A DNA stretch of 64,000 nucleotides. It comes from Piromyces finnis (taxonomy: Eukaryota > Neocallimastigomycota > Neocallimastigomycetes > Neocallimastigales > Neocallimastigaceae). The stretch's first letter is position 1; each line of letters begins with the position of its first letter. Below are positions 11,197-25,620 of this stretch, piece after piece. The stretch covers positions 53,836-117,835 of the forward strand of contig MCFH01000094.1 of assembly GCA_002104945.1 (NCBI GenBank), written 5' to 3'. Under the pieces are notes generated by a model. That model made no database searches. It had not been told where the DNA came from and saw nothing but the letters and a program-made list of their open reading frames with translations. The position numbers and the translations under genes are program-made.

Positions 11197-13140
11197 TGTA
11201 AAATATTGTATTAATAGAATAATGTATTTTAATACGTATTTAAAATAATGTACAATGTATCGAATTAATGTACCGTAAATCTTTACAAAATTTATATCAC
11301 AATACATTAACATAAATCTATGTGAAATATAAAGTTACGATAAAATAATGTATTACAATACATTAACATAAATTTATGTAAATTTAATTTTATGATAAGA
11401 TAAAGTTTTTGATGATAAAATAAATTTTTTAAATTAAATAATTTTTAACCAATAAATATTTTAGATAAGAAAAAATTTTTTTTATAAACTAAGCCTCAAA
11501 ATTAGAAATAAATAAATTAAATATATGTTTGAAATATAATCAACCATATAGTAAATAAATCAAAACTTTATTTTAAGTTTAGAAAATTCTTTAGTAAATA
11601 AATTGAATTTAAATAGTTTAATACAAATAAATTCTTTTAATAAATGCATAAATGTAAACAATGTAAAATTATAATATTAAAACATGTATATTAGAATTTA
11701 TTCAATTTATTTAAAAAGTATAAATAAAGAAAATTTTTCAACTATTGAAACGATAGTTGGAAAATCGTATAGTTTAGTTATATAGTTAGTTTAGATTATT
11801 AGTTTTAATTTAATTAGTTAATAAGTGATTACCTAGTGAGTGCTCTGGTGAAATAACCTTCACGGTAAAGTAATCAACGGTTGTTTTAGTTTAGTTTAGT
11901 TTAATATAATTTAATAAATAAAAAGTTTAATAATTAATAAATTTATAACTAGTGTTTAGTTTAGTTAGTGTATGTAAAAGTTTTACTAAACTTATAATTT
12001 AATATTAAAATATCAAATTAAATAAAAGGTTAAGAGATAACTAGGTTAGAAAAAAAAATGTTTTATTAAAATAATCTTAATTGATTTATAAATGAATAAT
12101 TAAATTATATATTATGGTTAAAATAATTTCTTTTATTTTATTTAATGATATATTGCTAAAATATATAATAATAAGATTATTTAGTAGTAATACTCATTAA
12201 GTATTAATTATTATTAATAGTTAATAATTTATAGTTAATAATCTTTAGTTAATAATTTATAGTTAATAATTTAATAATTTATGGTTAATAATTTTTGGTT
12301 AATAATCTTTACAAAGATTTTAATTTCATAAACTATTCTAAACTATTTATACTATTTGCAATTTTACATTTAATAATAAAATAACTTTTCAATACATGAT
12401 TATATTCATAATATATTTTATAATACTTAAACTAAACTTAAGACTTATTCCTAATTATTAAAAAATAACTATTGTTTATAATATTCATAATATTAATTAT
12501 TTCTTAATTATAATATAATTCATTGAATATAATATTAATAATTATAATCCTCTAGTTCAAAGATTATAAATTATGTTATTGAAATAATTATTATAAAATA
12601 AAGTTAATTAGTTCCGGAAAATAATGTTGATTTAATTAAACAATAATTTTTATACTTTGAGTGAATGATTTATGTTTGATATATCAGGGGTGATCATTCT
12701 CTGAATAAACAATTAATCATTGCTAACAAAATATCTTTAAATTGGAATATCTCGTGAACCAGCAGAGATATTGACCTGATTTTAAGATATGTTGTTTGTC
12801 TCGAGCGTGGCTTTCTAACGAACGTAATTATAACCAAAATATTTTTATTCAAAAATCGTCATTCGTTGAGGAGATACGCGTGTTTTTTCTTATTCCATTT
12901 TAACGATAAGGGTTAAAGTTATTTATTATAAAAATTATTAAGGGTTAAGGTCATATTTTAACCTTTCCTAAATTTTTAAATATTTCTTAATAAAATTTTA
13001 TAATTTATTTGAAAATAAACTATTTGTTGATTTTGAATTTTCATAAGTGATTTCACAATTCCAAGTGATCTTGAAATTGTAATTTCACTAGTATTCGTGA
13101 CAGTGTATACAAACCTGAACTTAGTTTAAAATATTTTACA
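11197..13140 (+). repeat. 3' LTR of element A, split by a solo LTR
   Basis: The LTR occupies 11197-11972 and 13108-13140, with B1 and its second gtgta duplication between. It follows the purine tract aagaagagggg. A few substitutions separate it from the 5' LTR (g/t near 11840; the end reads agtttaaaat instead of agaatagaat). Confidence 0.92.
11973..13102. repeat. Solo LTR, family B, copy 1, nested in the 3' LTR of A
   Basis: 1130 bp, tgtaaaag … gtgaca, flanked by a perfect 5-bp duplication gtgta (11968-11972 and 13103-13107). Inverted copies lie at 42740-43761 and 55212-56702. No ORF. Confidence 0.93.
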
Positions 13141-13157
13141 GCCACAAATATTTCTTA
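13141..13157. repeat. Solo LTR E, copy 1, remaining 3' end
   Basis: Gccacaaatatttctta continues the E sequence interrupted at 5473. Its first five bases are the gccac duplication of element A. The final ca of E is missing where LTR X begins. Confidence 0.75.
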
Positions 13158-14017
13158 TGCTACGGTTCAAATAAGATATCACAAAACACTTGAATAGTTA
13201 TAAAAATAAAAATTTATTTAATTTTAAATTTTTATTCATTTAATTTATTTTTGATTTTTCCAATTTTTAAAATTTTTCTCAAAAATCCTCGTACTTTTTC
13301 CAACTATCCATTATTTGAAATTTAATGGTTTTGGATAGCTAAGGATTTAAATTGATTTCATTCATAATATATGGATCATTCACTGTAACATATATTAATT
13401 AAATCCTTAATATATATTATGAATAATCTCTTAATATTTGAATAGAAAAATTTTTAATTTATAATTAATAAAATTTTAATTTATGATATGTGTAACATTT
13501 TTGCATATCATATATTATATATTTAATTATGACATATAATAAAATTATATTATTCAATTAATTATGCCCTTTTTTAGACATAAATAATAATTTTTCTGTC
13601 GAGGTATCTTCTGTTTTGTGTGTAACAGTTGCCTCTTTTAGTAAAAATTATAATTAAATTCTATGTCATAATTTCAAATTATAAAATATTATACAATAAG
13701 GTTAATTAATAAAATAAACCTTAAATAATAATAAAATACCTATAACTATTTTAATAATAAAATTTTGTAAAATTTATAAGTATAAAATATTATAAGTAAT
13801 TATACTAATACTAATAATAAAGGTCTTAAATAACTATATACAAATAATATAACTATATAATAAAAATATTAATAATTACTAGAAAAATGTATAAAAATTA
13901 TATATTATAATTTTTATATTTTAAAAATAGAGTTAAACACTAGTAAGGAATATAAATAGTTGAAGGTTAATTCCTAAAATTCTAGCTAATTCAACTATTT
14001 ATGTTCATTCCTTAACA
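13158..14017. repeat. Solo LTR, family X, copy 2 (inverted)
   Basis: It runs tgctacgg … ccttaaca and is the reverse complement of 2448-3306 with few differences. No clear target duplication is left, because E and Z abut both sides. Confidence 0.75.
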
Positions 14018-14020
14018 CTT

Positions 14021-14894
14021 TGTAAGAAATAATAATTATTTGATACATAATTAATATTTCTTAGTTAAAATCATTAATTATTAATCATTAATTAATGTTA
14101 ATAATATTAGTCTATTTAAATAATTATTCTCATTTAAATTTATTTTAATTATTTATTTTCACTTAATTTTAATATCTTAAATTACATTTAACCATTTAAT
14201 TATATTATTCATTAATATTTTATTTAATATTTTTATTAATTATATTTATGCATTTAACTAATTAATTTAATTAATTACTTTTATTTAACTTTATATTTTT
14301 ATTAATTATATTTATTCATTTAATTAATTAATTTAATTAATTACTTTTATTTAACTTTATATTTTTATCAAATATATTTAATTATTTATTTAATTAATTA
14401 CTTTAAAATAATTATTCATTGTTTAGGAATCGATATTTTAAGGTTTTTTCCAATTTCTAAAATAATTGGTTTTACTTAAAATATACGATGATCAATATGT
14501 ATAGAATGTTGATCGAACTTTGTTTAGGTTTTTCTTCTAATCTTTTCCTAAACAAAAAATTATTTTGTTAAGATTAGATAAAATTTTAATTTAAACTTTA
14601 AATTTATTAAATAATATAAATAAAGACTCTTGATTCCCTTCTAAGAAATCAAGAGTTATTATTATAAGAAACAAATTATAATAATAAAAGCGTTTTTAAT
14701 TTTATTTTACTTAACTTAGTTATAATAAAACATATTAACTTATTAAAGTGTAAAATTATTTTTACTCTTATAATATACTCGAACTTAAAGATAAGTATTA
14801 ATATTTATTTTCTTTTTATTCTCAATTTATCAATAAATTGTAGTTAATAATTCTATTATATAATAATTTATAATGGAATTATTACACAATTACA
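14021..14894. repeat. LTR-like repeat, family Z, copy 2 (inverted)
   Basis: It runs tgtaagaaataat … cacaattaca and is the reverse complement of 4112-4983. It ends 9 bp upstream of tRNA-Val. It contains hairpins at about 14411-14560 and 14625-14655 with compensatory changes against the 21372-22214 copy. Confidence 0.7.
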
Positions 14895-14903
14895 AACAGT
14901 CAG

Positions 14904-14978
14904 TATCCAAATAGTGTAGTGGTTATCACGTTTCCTTTACACGGAAAAGGTCTCCGGTTCGAACCCGGGTTTGGGTAA
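14904..14978 (+). tRNA. tRNA-Val (anticodon TAC)
   Basis: Acceptor tatccaa pairs with ttgggta (one wobble), then discriminator A. The D-arm is tagtgtagtggttatca. The anticodon stem tttcc/ggaaa encloses loop tttacac with anticodon TAC. The T-arm is ccggttcgaacccgg. A 5' T is unusual; the start could be one base further upstream. No intron. Confidence 0.92.
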
Positions 14979-16641
<1,663 letters not shown>

Positions 16642-16713
16642 TAGCAGCGGTATGTTTCGATCATACGACCTGTGGGTTATGAGCCCACCACGCTTCCACT
16701 GCGCTACGCTGCT
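16642..16713 (-). tRNA. Initiator tRNA-Met (anticodon CAT)
   Basis: On the minus strand acceptor agcagcg pairs with cgctgct, then discriminator A. The D-arm is tagcgcagtggaagcg. The anticodon stem tgggc carries loop tcataac (CAT). The T-loop reads gatcgaaac. An A at position 1 and the ATCG-type T-loop are hallmarks of eukaryotic initiator tRNA. A T5 run follows the 3' end. Solo LTR E2 starts 12 bp upstream. Confidence 0.95.
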
Positions 16714-16725
16714 CTTATCTATTTT

Positions 16726-17223
16726 TGTAAGAAATATTTGTGGTCATAAGTTTGCCCACAAATATTTCTATTGAAACCATATATTCTGGTCACCATTTAT
16801 TGGCCAGATATATGTATAACCATATATTAATGGTTATTAATTAAATAGGAAGTTTATTTGCTTTACCCAATCAAGTGGTAAAGAAAATAAACTAATATAG
16901 TTAAATAGTATAGTTAAAACTAACGTTAAATACTTTAGCGTTAGTATTAAAGTAAATTAGTAACTACAATAATAATTAATGTATATAATTATAATTAATA
17001 AATAAAAGATATAATTAATATAGGATTATTTAAGTAAACATTATTTCATAAAATCTTTATACGTCTGTTTGTAATTATTTTAGTGTTATAATATTTATTT
17101 TCTTTCTTTTATTATTTTTTATAAAACTTTATTTAGTTATTAACTCGTATAGAGAGGTAATAACTAACTTAATTAACTAAATTATATAACTTATTAACTA
17201 ATATTATAAAAACACCTTTTACA
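16726..17223. repeat. Solo LTR, family E, copy 2 (inverted)
   Basis: 498 bp, tgtaagaaat … ccttttaca, with a perfect atttt duplication at 16721-16725 and 17224-17228. It lies directly upstream of tRNA-iMet. It carries the inverted repeat aacgttaaa/tttagcgtt near 16922-16942. Confidence 0.93.
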
Positions 17224-17827
17224 ATTTTATTTGATACATGATAAAATTATATAGTTAAAAATATTAAACTTATATAGTTAAATTAAGGGTTAGGAATTAT
17301 TTAATAGTTTAATCAGTTATTAACTAACCAATAAAATATCATAAAAATTTCATATAAAAGTAACAAAGAATAACTTTTATTTAAAAGGAAGAGTTCTTTT
17401 AAAAAATATAATTAATTATTGAGAATTTTTATAGTTATTTTAACTTAAATATTGTTATATTAAATATATATGTATTTAAAATTATTTTTATTAATAAAAT
17501 AAAAGAGAAAGTTATAAATAAGATTCTTTTATGTCTATTTCTTTTTTTTATTCAAATACTTGGTGTATAAACTGTTAAAAGTAATAAAATATAATAAAAC
17601 AAAATAATTAATACCACTAAAATATAATTATTAGTTATAATATAAATAAATATACAAATAAACCTTTTCATTCTTTTATTAAAATATATTATTTTGTATA
17701 ATTCCCTTTTGTTCAATTCCTGGAAATAAAATAAATAATTAAATTTATGGTATTCTTAAATAATACCTATCATATTGATAAATAATTAAATTTATCAATT
17801 ATGAATTTATAATAATAATAATAATAA
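17224..17827. other. AT-rich spacer
   Basis: No gene, tRNA or clear repeat-family match was recognised. Confidence 0.5.
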
Positions 17828-18824
17828 TGTGAAGATATTAACTGGATTTAAAACAAATTCAGATAATATCTATAATTAATTAAACATAATAATTATAATT
17901 AAATAATTTCAATGATTATTTTAAAACACCTTTAAAAGTCACCTTTTAAATTTTGATTCAGTGAAAGGGTTATGATTTCAAAAAATTTAATATCAATACA
18001 CGATAACCCTTAACCAAAAATAAACAAACGCGAAACAAGGCGTAACTCGCCAAAAACGAGTGCTACGGCTGTAAGTATTACGGCTGTGAAACCGGGTTTA
18101 TTAGAAAGCTTAAGGAAAAAGCTACATTTTGGTACAATCGCGGTCCTTCTAATTGGTCATTTAAGGAAGATATGGTCATTCGAAGATTTTAATAAGTAAA
18201 TTAAAATTAATATGATATCAAGTATGGATCATAGACATTTCTTATGACTTGACGAAAATTAAAAAGATATCAATAGAAATTTTAATTATATTAATTTAAT
18301 TAATGATAGTGACTGTTACTAAAAATAGAACTAAACCATTTAGGTGTAACAGTTAACATTTATAAATTAAAAATTTTAATTATTATAAAATAGGTTAATG
18401 GATCAAGTGTTTAAATGATTAATCATATGTTTATTTTATTTTATGTCATGACAAAACAAACAAACAAACAAACAAACAATCTTATTATATTATTAACATA
18501 TTACATGTAATACTTTATTTTTATCAATTTAATAATCTGAACAAAGAATATAAAATAGAATGAATTGAATTCGATTTTAATTCTTTGTAAAGATTATAGT
18601 TATAATCTTAATTATATAGTTATTAAATATATTATCATTTATATTATTATTAATAAATAAATAAAATTTTATAAAAAAAGTTATTCTAAAGAATAAATAT
18701 TAATTTTTCATTTGGAAGTTTAAAGGGTTATTTTATATTTAAATTTAATTTCTTAAAAAACATATTTACTATATAATTGATAACATTCTGACCTGGCCGC
18801 ATAACCAAATCCAAAAACTTAACA
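17828..18824. repeat. Solo LTR, family G, copy 1
   Basis: 997 bp, tgtgaagatatt … aaaacttaaca, flanked by aataa on both sides (17823-17827 and 18825-18829). The inverted copy G2 is at 1-1002. It directly abuts LTR K1. Confidence 0.8.
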
Positions 18825-18829
18825 AATAA

Positions 18830-20042
18830 TGTCAAGAATAGAAGACGATTAAAAAATAAATTAAATATTCAAATAAACAACTTAAAAATCAAATTTATAT
18901 TTCAAAAAGTATAAAACACTTTTAAAAATAATTAAAAAGATCACTTGGAAAAATTTAATATTGAAAAGGGTTAAGGATCACAAAAATTTAATTTTCAATA
19001 AATTAACCCTTGAGAAGAAAATGCACTATACGAAACTAGCGATAACTTCTAAATCTCGCGTCCTATTTTCATTTTCTAGAGACTTCAAATTAATTTTATT
19101 AGAAAGTACTAGTCGAGATCTATATTCTCACAAATTTTCAGCTAATTTAGACCACTAGTTCTTGAGATATAGCTATTTAAAGAATTAATTAGTTCCAATA
19201 AATATATAATAATATATATTAAAATGATCAATATTAATTTATATAATTAAAATCATTATTCAAGTCATCCAACTTTCTATAAATAATTCAATTTAAAAAT
19301 TCTCCATTATTATTAAATAAGGTTAGATAATAAATATTCTTGATTATAAACCTAATCAATTATAAAAATTAATTAATAATTTTTCAAATAATTTTGATTA
19401 ATAACCTCAATCATAATCAAACCAAAAAGCCTTTGGATCAAAAATCATTAATTATAATTATTAATTAATTGATCATGAGAATATATAATTAGTATCAGTA
19501 ATTATTATTCTCAATTTATAATATTAAATATTTACAATTTAAAATGGTTAAACAATACTTTTATTTTAAAAGTAATTTAAAAGATTAATCTTAAGATCTA
19601 TCATATGAATTCATATTATTAATATCAATATCAATTATTAATATTTTAATTTAAAATTATTTTATTTTTATCTTTATTATTAATATCAATATTAATATCA
19701 ATGTAATTTTATTAATTGTAAGAAAAAGTATTTAAACAAAGAATTGAAATCAATTTTGAAATTCTTTGTAAGATTATTAATTATTAATTATTAATTATAA
19801 TATAACTTAATAAATATTATCTTAATAAATAAATAATTAATAAACAAATTTCATAGTTAAATTATATTAAAATTTTTATTATAAAAACCTATTTAATTTC
19901 TAAATTAGTATTAATTAAATTCTTTAATAAGTTTTGAAGAAAAGATTTAATAATAAATAAGTTTAATATTTTATTAGAAAATTAAGTTATATTATATGAA
20001 ACATTCTGACCAAGTTACATACCAATCCTAGCCCACTTTACA
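18830..20042. repeat. Solo LTR, family K, copy 1
   Basis: 1213 bp, tgtcaagaatag … gcccactttaca. The flanks aataa and agtaa differ by one base. The inverted copy is at 44341-45565. The 65-codon ORF at 18961-19158 is also open in that copy but has no recognisable domain; I treat it as LTR sequence. Confidence 0.85.
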
Positions 20043-20045
20043 AGT

Positions 20046-20338
<293 letters not shown>

Positions 20339-20412
20339 TTAAAACACAGATAGTTAAAAATTAAAATAATTAACATGTATAAAATTATTAAATTAAAAAT
20401 TATAAATGTAAA

Positions 20413-20443
<31 letters not shown>

Positions 20444-20870
20444 TAAATTAAATAGTTTATATTTTTTTATAATTATACTTTAAAATAATAATTTTGTATA
20501 AATAGTGATAGAATTACTTTATTTTAAAATTGTTCCTAATAATCCAGTAAAATTAGATAATATTATTAAATTTTATTAAAATAATAGTTGTGATTATATT
20601 TACATACATTCAAGATGTATTAAACCATAACATATATATATTTAATAATACAAGAGTTATTAAATACTAAAACTTTATAATTAAATAAAATAATTTTATA
20701 TTTTAAACTAACAAAGACTTGCAAATGAACAAGTATAAAAATCATTTATTCTATTTTTATTTTCTTATTTATTTTTATTTATTAAATTTTAGATACAAAT
20801 ATTATCACTTTCTATATTCATTTATAGAATTAAGATAATATTTTTCTATTGTATCATTATTGATAAAGAA
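20339..20870 (-). repeat. Dispersed repeat J, minus-strand copy
   Basis: Shared landmarks are acagatagttaaaaatt, the gtaaactttttgtttattt segment, cttgcaaatgaacaag, and agatacaaatattatcac. Other copies are at 39721-40188, 40605-41108, 41813-42739, 43762-44290, 57395-57960 and 58640-59135. The sense 3' end usually runs into ATT repeats, as in a non-LTR retroelement or SINE. No ORF. Confidence 0.7.
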
Positions 20871-21371
20871 TGAAATTTATAAATAATGAATTAATAGAAT
20901 AGCTGATTTTAAAATTATATAAACTTAATATAAATTAAAATAATAGTAAATAATCAAAATAATATAAAATATAAATGTTTAATTAAATTTTAAAAATGTA
21001 AAATATAAACAACTTTTGTTTATAAACAAACTTAAATGTAATTATTTATTATAAATAGAAATAGAAATTATTATTTTTAAAGATTGTTACTAATTAGCCA
21101 GGAAAATTAGAATATTTTAAAATTATAATAAGTTAATATATTTTTTTTATAATACATAGCGAGATGTATTATACATTTATTTTAAATAAATAAACTAATA
21201 TTATAAAACAAGATGTGTTTTTAAATTTTTAAATTTTATTTATAAATTATATAAAACTTGTAGAATGAGAATGAGCAAGTAAAAATAAATCATTCAAATA
21301 CACACTAACCCTAAATATACCACTTTCTAAGCTTATTTAGAATTAAGGTATATTGAACGTGTGTCATTGTG
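20871..21371 (-). repeat. Diverged relative of repeat J
   Basis: It has the same order of weaker landmarks: an aaacaacttttgtttat stretch, ttgttactaattagcc, gagatgtatta, and gaatgagcaag. It is probably an older copy. Confidence 0.4.
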
Positions 21372-22214
21372 TGTAAGAATTAATAATTATTTATGGAATA
21401 ATTATTAATTCTTATTTAATTATTTTTCTAATTATTAAATTAATTAATTATTTAAATTATTAGCATACATTCATTTAAATTACTATAAACATTTATCTAT
21501 ATTGATATTAATTATTCATTTACTTAATTTAAAATTTATTTAATTACTATATTAATTAATTATTTATTTAATTTAGTAATTTATTTAAAATAATAGTAAA
21601 CATTCATTTATTTTATTGATTAATAATATTTGTATTACATTTTATAAGAAACATTATGTATTTTATTTTACGTTTGTATTTTATATTTATGTATCGTATC
21701 TTGAAATAACTTATAGAAACAATTAGAAAATATAAATACATATTAGGACAATCGGATATTAAGGTTTTTCCGAATTTTATTCGGTTTTACTTAATATTAC
21801 GATGATTGATATATTAGTTATCAATCGAATATCTTTTTAGGTTTTTCTTCTAGTCTTTTCCTAAAAAGATTATTTGTTAAGATTAGAAATTCTTTATTAA
21901 ACTTTAAATTATTAAAAAATTATAAATATAAGAACTCTGGAATTCCACTAAAAATCCAGAGTTATTATTTTAAGACAATTATAATAAATAACCCTTTCAA
22001 AAAACTATATTCATAAAAAACATTTAAATTAAAGATAGTCTTAATATTTTGTGTTGCTTATTATAATTTACTTATAATAAACTTTTTAAGATAAGTATTC
22101 ATTTTTATTTACTATTAAGAAACTTTTCAATTTAATAATACATATTACGAATTGTATTATTATAATGTAGATAATAATTATTATTAAATATGTAATAATT
22201 ATTACATTGTCACA
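21372..22214. repeat. Diverged family Z copy 3
   Basis: It starts tgtaagaatt like Z2 and ends with ca. The 21735-21965 segment aligns with 14411-14655 of Z2. Hairpin stems there change on both sides together. No target duplication was seen. Confidence 0.6.
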
Positions 22215-22830
22215 ATAACATATATAAAAATTTAAAAAATTTAGACACATGGAAAAAATTAAAAATTTTTTTAAAATTTTAAAATTTGAAAAAATTTATT
22301 TTTTAAATTTTTATTAAAAAAATTTTCAAAGTATAAAATTTCTAATCTTTGAAATTATTAAATTTTTTTTTAAATTATTAAAAATTTATTATTAAAAAAT
22401 TTATTTTAAATTTATAAACTATTTACAATAATTATAGTAATTATTAATTTATAAAAATTAAATATTTTATAATTAAGCAATAGTTAATTAAAATTAAAAA
22501 TGTAATAATTAAAATTGTTCATGTATAAAAAGAACAAAAATTGACAAAAATTACGAAGCTTTAGCGTTAGTAATTTTTTTTACTTAAAGTCAATAAAATT
22601 TATAAACTCCTATAAAACCTACAATTTTAAAAATTTTAATATTTTTAATAACTTATTACATGCTGATATTAAGTTATTGCTAAAATAAAAATATTATTTA
22701 ATTTTCTTTATATAAATATTATTAGCTTTACGCCTTCAATAGGAAAGCGTATTATATTTGTTAATTAATATAACTAGTGTGCTTACCACACTTTTCTTTA
22801 ATAAAAAATCGCTTTTTGACATACTTTTTT
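22215..22830. other. AT-rich spacer
   Basis: No gene was recognised. A fragment near 22556-22577 (ttagcgttagt) resembles one arm of the inverted repeat in LTR families E and N. Confidence 0.45.
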
Positions 22831-23639
22831 ATAAATAATGAAATTAATAAATATAAAATTATTATTATACCTGATTTTTAAGTTAACCTTAAAAGTAACT
22901 TAAAATAAGTTATAGTTTAAGTAATTACTTTACCAAAATTCTAAAATAAAATTAATCCTAAATACTGCATATATTTTGATTATTGAAAGAAAATAATAAA
23001 CTTTAATTAATCGAGATCAAAATATATAACTTTTGTTAAATTAATTGTTAAATTAAATATTAATAACTTCTTTAGTAAATTACACTTTAAAAGTAAACAA
23101 ATATAATAATACATGTTATAAAATAATATAATTAAACACTTTTATTAAAATATTAAAAATAATTATTACTTTAATTAATTGTAAAATAAACAACTTTTTA
23201 TATTCTTTAACTTTTAATTATTTCTTTTATTGTTAATTTTAATTACTTTTATTACTTTTATTGTAAATAGTTATTAATTTTATTATTTTAATGTAAATAG
23301 TTTAAATTTAAAAGAAAATATAAATACATGTAAATATTTTCATTTTAATTATTATTATTATTATTAATAAAGAAATATTATATAGTTAGTTAATATTTTT
23401 ATAATTTTAATAATCAATTTTATAATTAAATAAATAAAATTTTAAATATTTAAGTATTAGAAAAACGAGTGTTTCTAATAAAACAATTTTAGTGTTTTAA
23501 TAAAATAATTTTATTAATTTTTATAAAAACAATTTCAAATTCTAATTCATATAACTTATATAGTTATAATCAAAGATATAATATAATAATCACTTTTTGA
23601 AGTAAAATTCAAAATTAAGATTATTATCAAATTATATCA
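22831..23639. repeat. Solo LTR, family Y, copy 2
   Basis: Near-identical to 3310-4111 over about 800 bp. Flanked by T-runs (22826-22830 and 23640-23644), compatible with a ttttt duplication, though the left end is ambiguous. Confidence 0.75.
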
Positions 23640-23684
23640 TTTTTGAAAAATCTAATATATTTTCTATAAGAGGAATAGATTTAT

Positions 23685-24329
23685 ATATTCATGAATAATA
23701 GTGGATTTATGATTATTTATTTAAATAATGTAATGTTTTATTTATTTAATTAATTAGGAATATTTTATTATAAAAACAGTATTAAATAATATTTAAGAGA
23801 TATTATTATTTTATAATTATTAAGATTTTATATTTATTAAAATTTGAATTAATATCTCTTTGTTCATTTGATTAAGAAGGAAATTAAAATTAAATTATAA
23901 AATAATCATTCCTTCTGCAAATGATTTATAATATGATTTTAAAATTATTAAATATAACTCGAGTTTAAGAAATAGTTATATATAATCAATATATATTTAA
24001 TTTATAGAATAGTTAATTAATATAAACAAGTAATCATGTATTAAATATTAAATGTATTCCTTTAATATTAAAAATAGTATAAATACACAAGAAAATTCCT
24101 ATCATTAGGAATTTCGAGAGTCCATTAATCTAAATATTTAACCTAATAATAATAATTAATAAAAATTTTTCTTTAAATAAAATTTTTATTAATAAATAAA
24201 GTTAATAAATTAATAATAAATTAATATTTATTTAAATTTTATTTATTCATTCATTTCATTTATATAATTAATTAACAATTTAGGTTAAAATAGTGCGTTC
24301 CGGCCCAACCGAAGTGAAAAACCTGACAT
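23685..24329. repeat. LTR-like repeat, family L, copy 1
   Basis: Matches 56706-57313 in the same orientation. Landmarks are catgaat…agtgga, cctatcattaggaatttc, and gtgcgttcc followed by gaagtgaaaaacct. No ORF. Confidence 0.65.
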
Positions 24330-25012
24330 TTTATGTTAAGATTATAAGGGGATTTGAATTTATAATTAAATCTACTAGGTTAGGATAGGCTTAATTATAT
24401 AGTAAAATAATAAATTTTAAAATAAAAGAATAATAAATATAGTTTTTTTAAGAATTATTTTATTTAATTTTTATTATATAACAACAAATGATAATTATCA
24501 ATTTTAAAGTATTGAATTTACTATATAAAAATGTGTATTAATAATCTCATAAAGAACTTCTTAAAGTTGTTTTTTTGTTCAAATTATTTATACATCATTT
24601 TTAATATAATCTTTGATATTAATAAAATATAATAATAATAATAATAATAATAATATAATTTAAGTTATACATATATAATAATATAAATGTAAATATAAAT
24701 ATTAATAAAATATAATATAATTTTCTTTAAATATCGATATTAATAAGTTGATAAGTTGTTAAAAATAATATTAATAATTATTTAAATAAATATTATTTTA
24801 TTAATTGGTTTGCTTAATATTAATTAATTGCTACACTATTTATCTCCTGATAATAAATAGTTTTACAATTAATATTTATCTTAAATAAACTATTATTAGT
24901 AAAATATTATTAAATTAATATTTTAATTAATTTAATTAATAATTTCAAAATTATGAAATATCATGAAATGTCGAATTTCATGAATTGGGATTTTGACATT
25001 TAATATAAAAAA
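24330..25012. repeat. AT-rich DNA with repeat M, copy 2
   Basis: 24450-24640 matches 1320-1500 and runs into a short (AAT)n tract (24631-24654). The rest is unassigned. Confidence 0.4.
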
Positions 25013-25620
25013 ATACTACAATAATAAATAAATAGCAACATCTCATACAAGCTAATATTATAAATAATGTTTTTATATTAAAATTTATAAAGAAATTAGT
25101 AATTATATAATGAATAAAACCATTTAGTTATATATAATAATAAATGTTTATTCGCCTTATTTCTCTTACTAATATAAAGTATCTTTACCTATTTTAAATT
25201 AATTATTCTTTATTATGAATTATTTATTATGTTATTTTACTTTAATAATAACACTAAAGCATTAGTGTTTGTTCACATGTTTTCTTTTATAATATCATTA
25301 ATTTGCATTATTGATTAATATTAAATAATATTATATACTATAATAATACACATTAATTTTTTAAATATAAAATTAAATATTTTTTAAATATAAAATTAAA
25401 TATTTTTTAAATATAAAATTAAATATTTTTTAAATATAAAATTGAATATTGTTTTAATATAAAATAGTTATTAGCATTTTATAATATTATATATAATATT
25501 AAATTTTTATAATAAATTATAAATTATATCACATGAAATATTATATGATATATATTGTGATATATGTTTCTTTTATGTTGTAGTAATTTAATATTAGTTT
25601 ACTTATAATTTATTATATTA
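25013..25620. repeat. Dispersed repeat N, copy 1, with internal 23-bp tandem repeats
   Basis: The inverted copy is at about 57965-58580. Both carry a perfect hairpin (aacactaa/ttagtgtt at 25250-25268 here) and a short array of the 23-bp unit tttttaaatataaaattaaat (25360-25450). Probably an old LTR. Confidence 0.55.

Larger units (their letters stand above)
5474..13140 (+). mobile_element. Ty3/gypsy-type LTR retrotransposon, element A
   Basis: This is a complete element. It has a 5' LTR (5474-6282), leader, one gag-pol ORF (6680-11185), a purine-rich tract aagaagagggg at 11184-11194, and a 3' LTR (11197-13140) split by solo LTR B at 11973-13107. The 5-bp duplication gccac flanks it (5469-5473 and 13141-13145). 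It inserted into an E solo LTR. The two LTRs differ at several sites (for example 5' agggct against 3' agtgct), so it is older than element C. The single ORF, C-terminal chromodomain and self-complementary priming site resemble the Tf1/chromovirus group. Its RNase H appears damaged. Confidence 0.95.

Noticed and set aside
14480-14520. Hammerhead ribozyme core in family Z (acgatga … cgaa around a stem)
   Set aside because: The essential CUGANGA core is not met (acgatga in both copies) and no cleavage-site arrangement was found.
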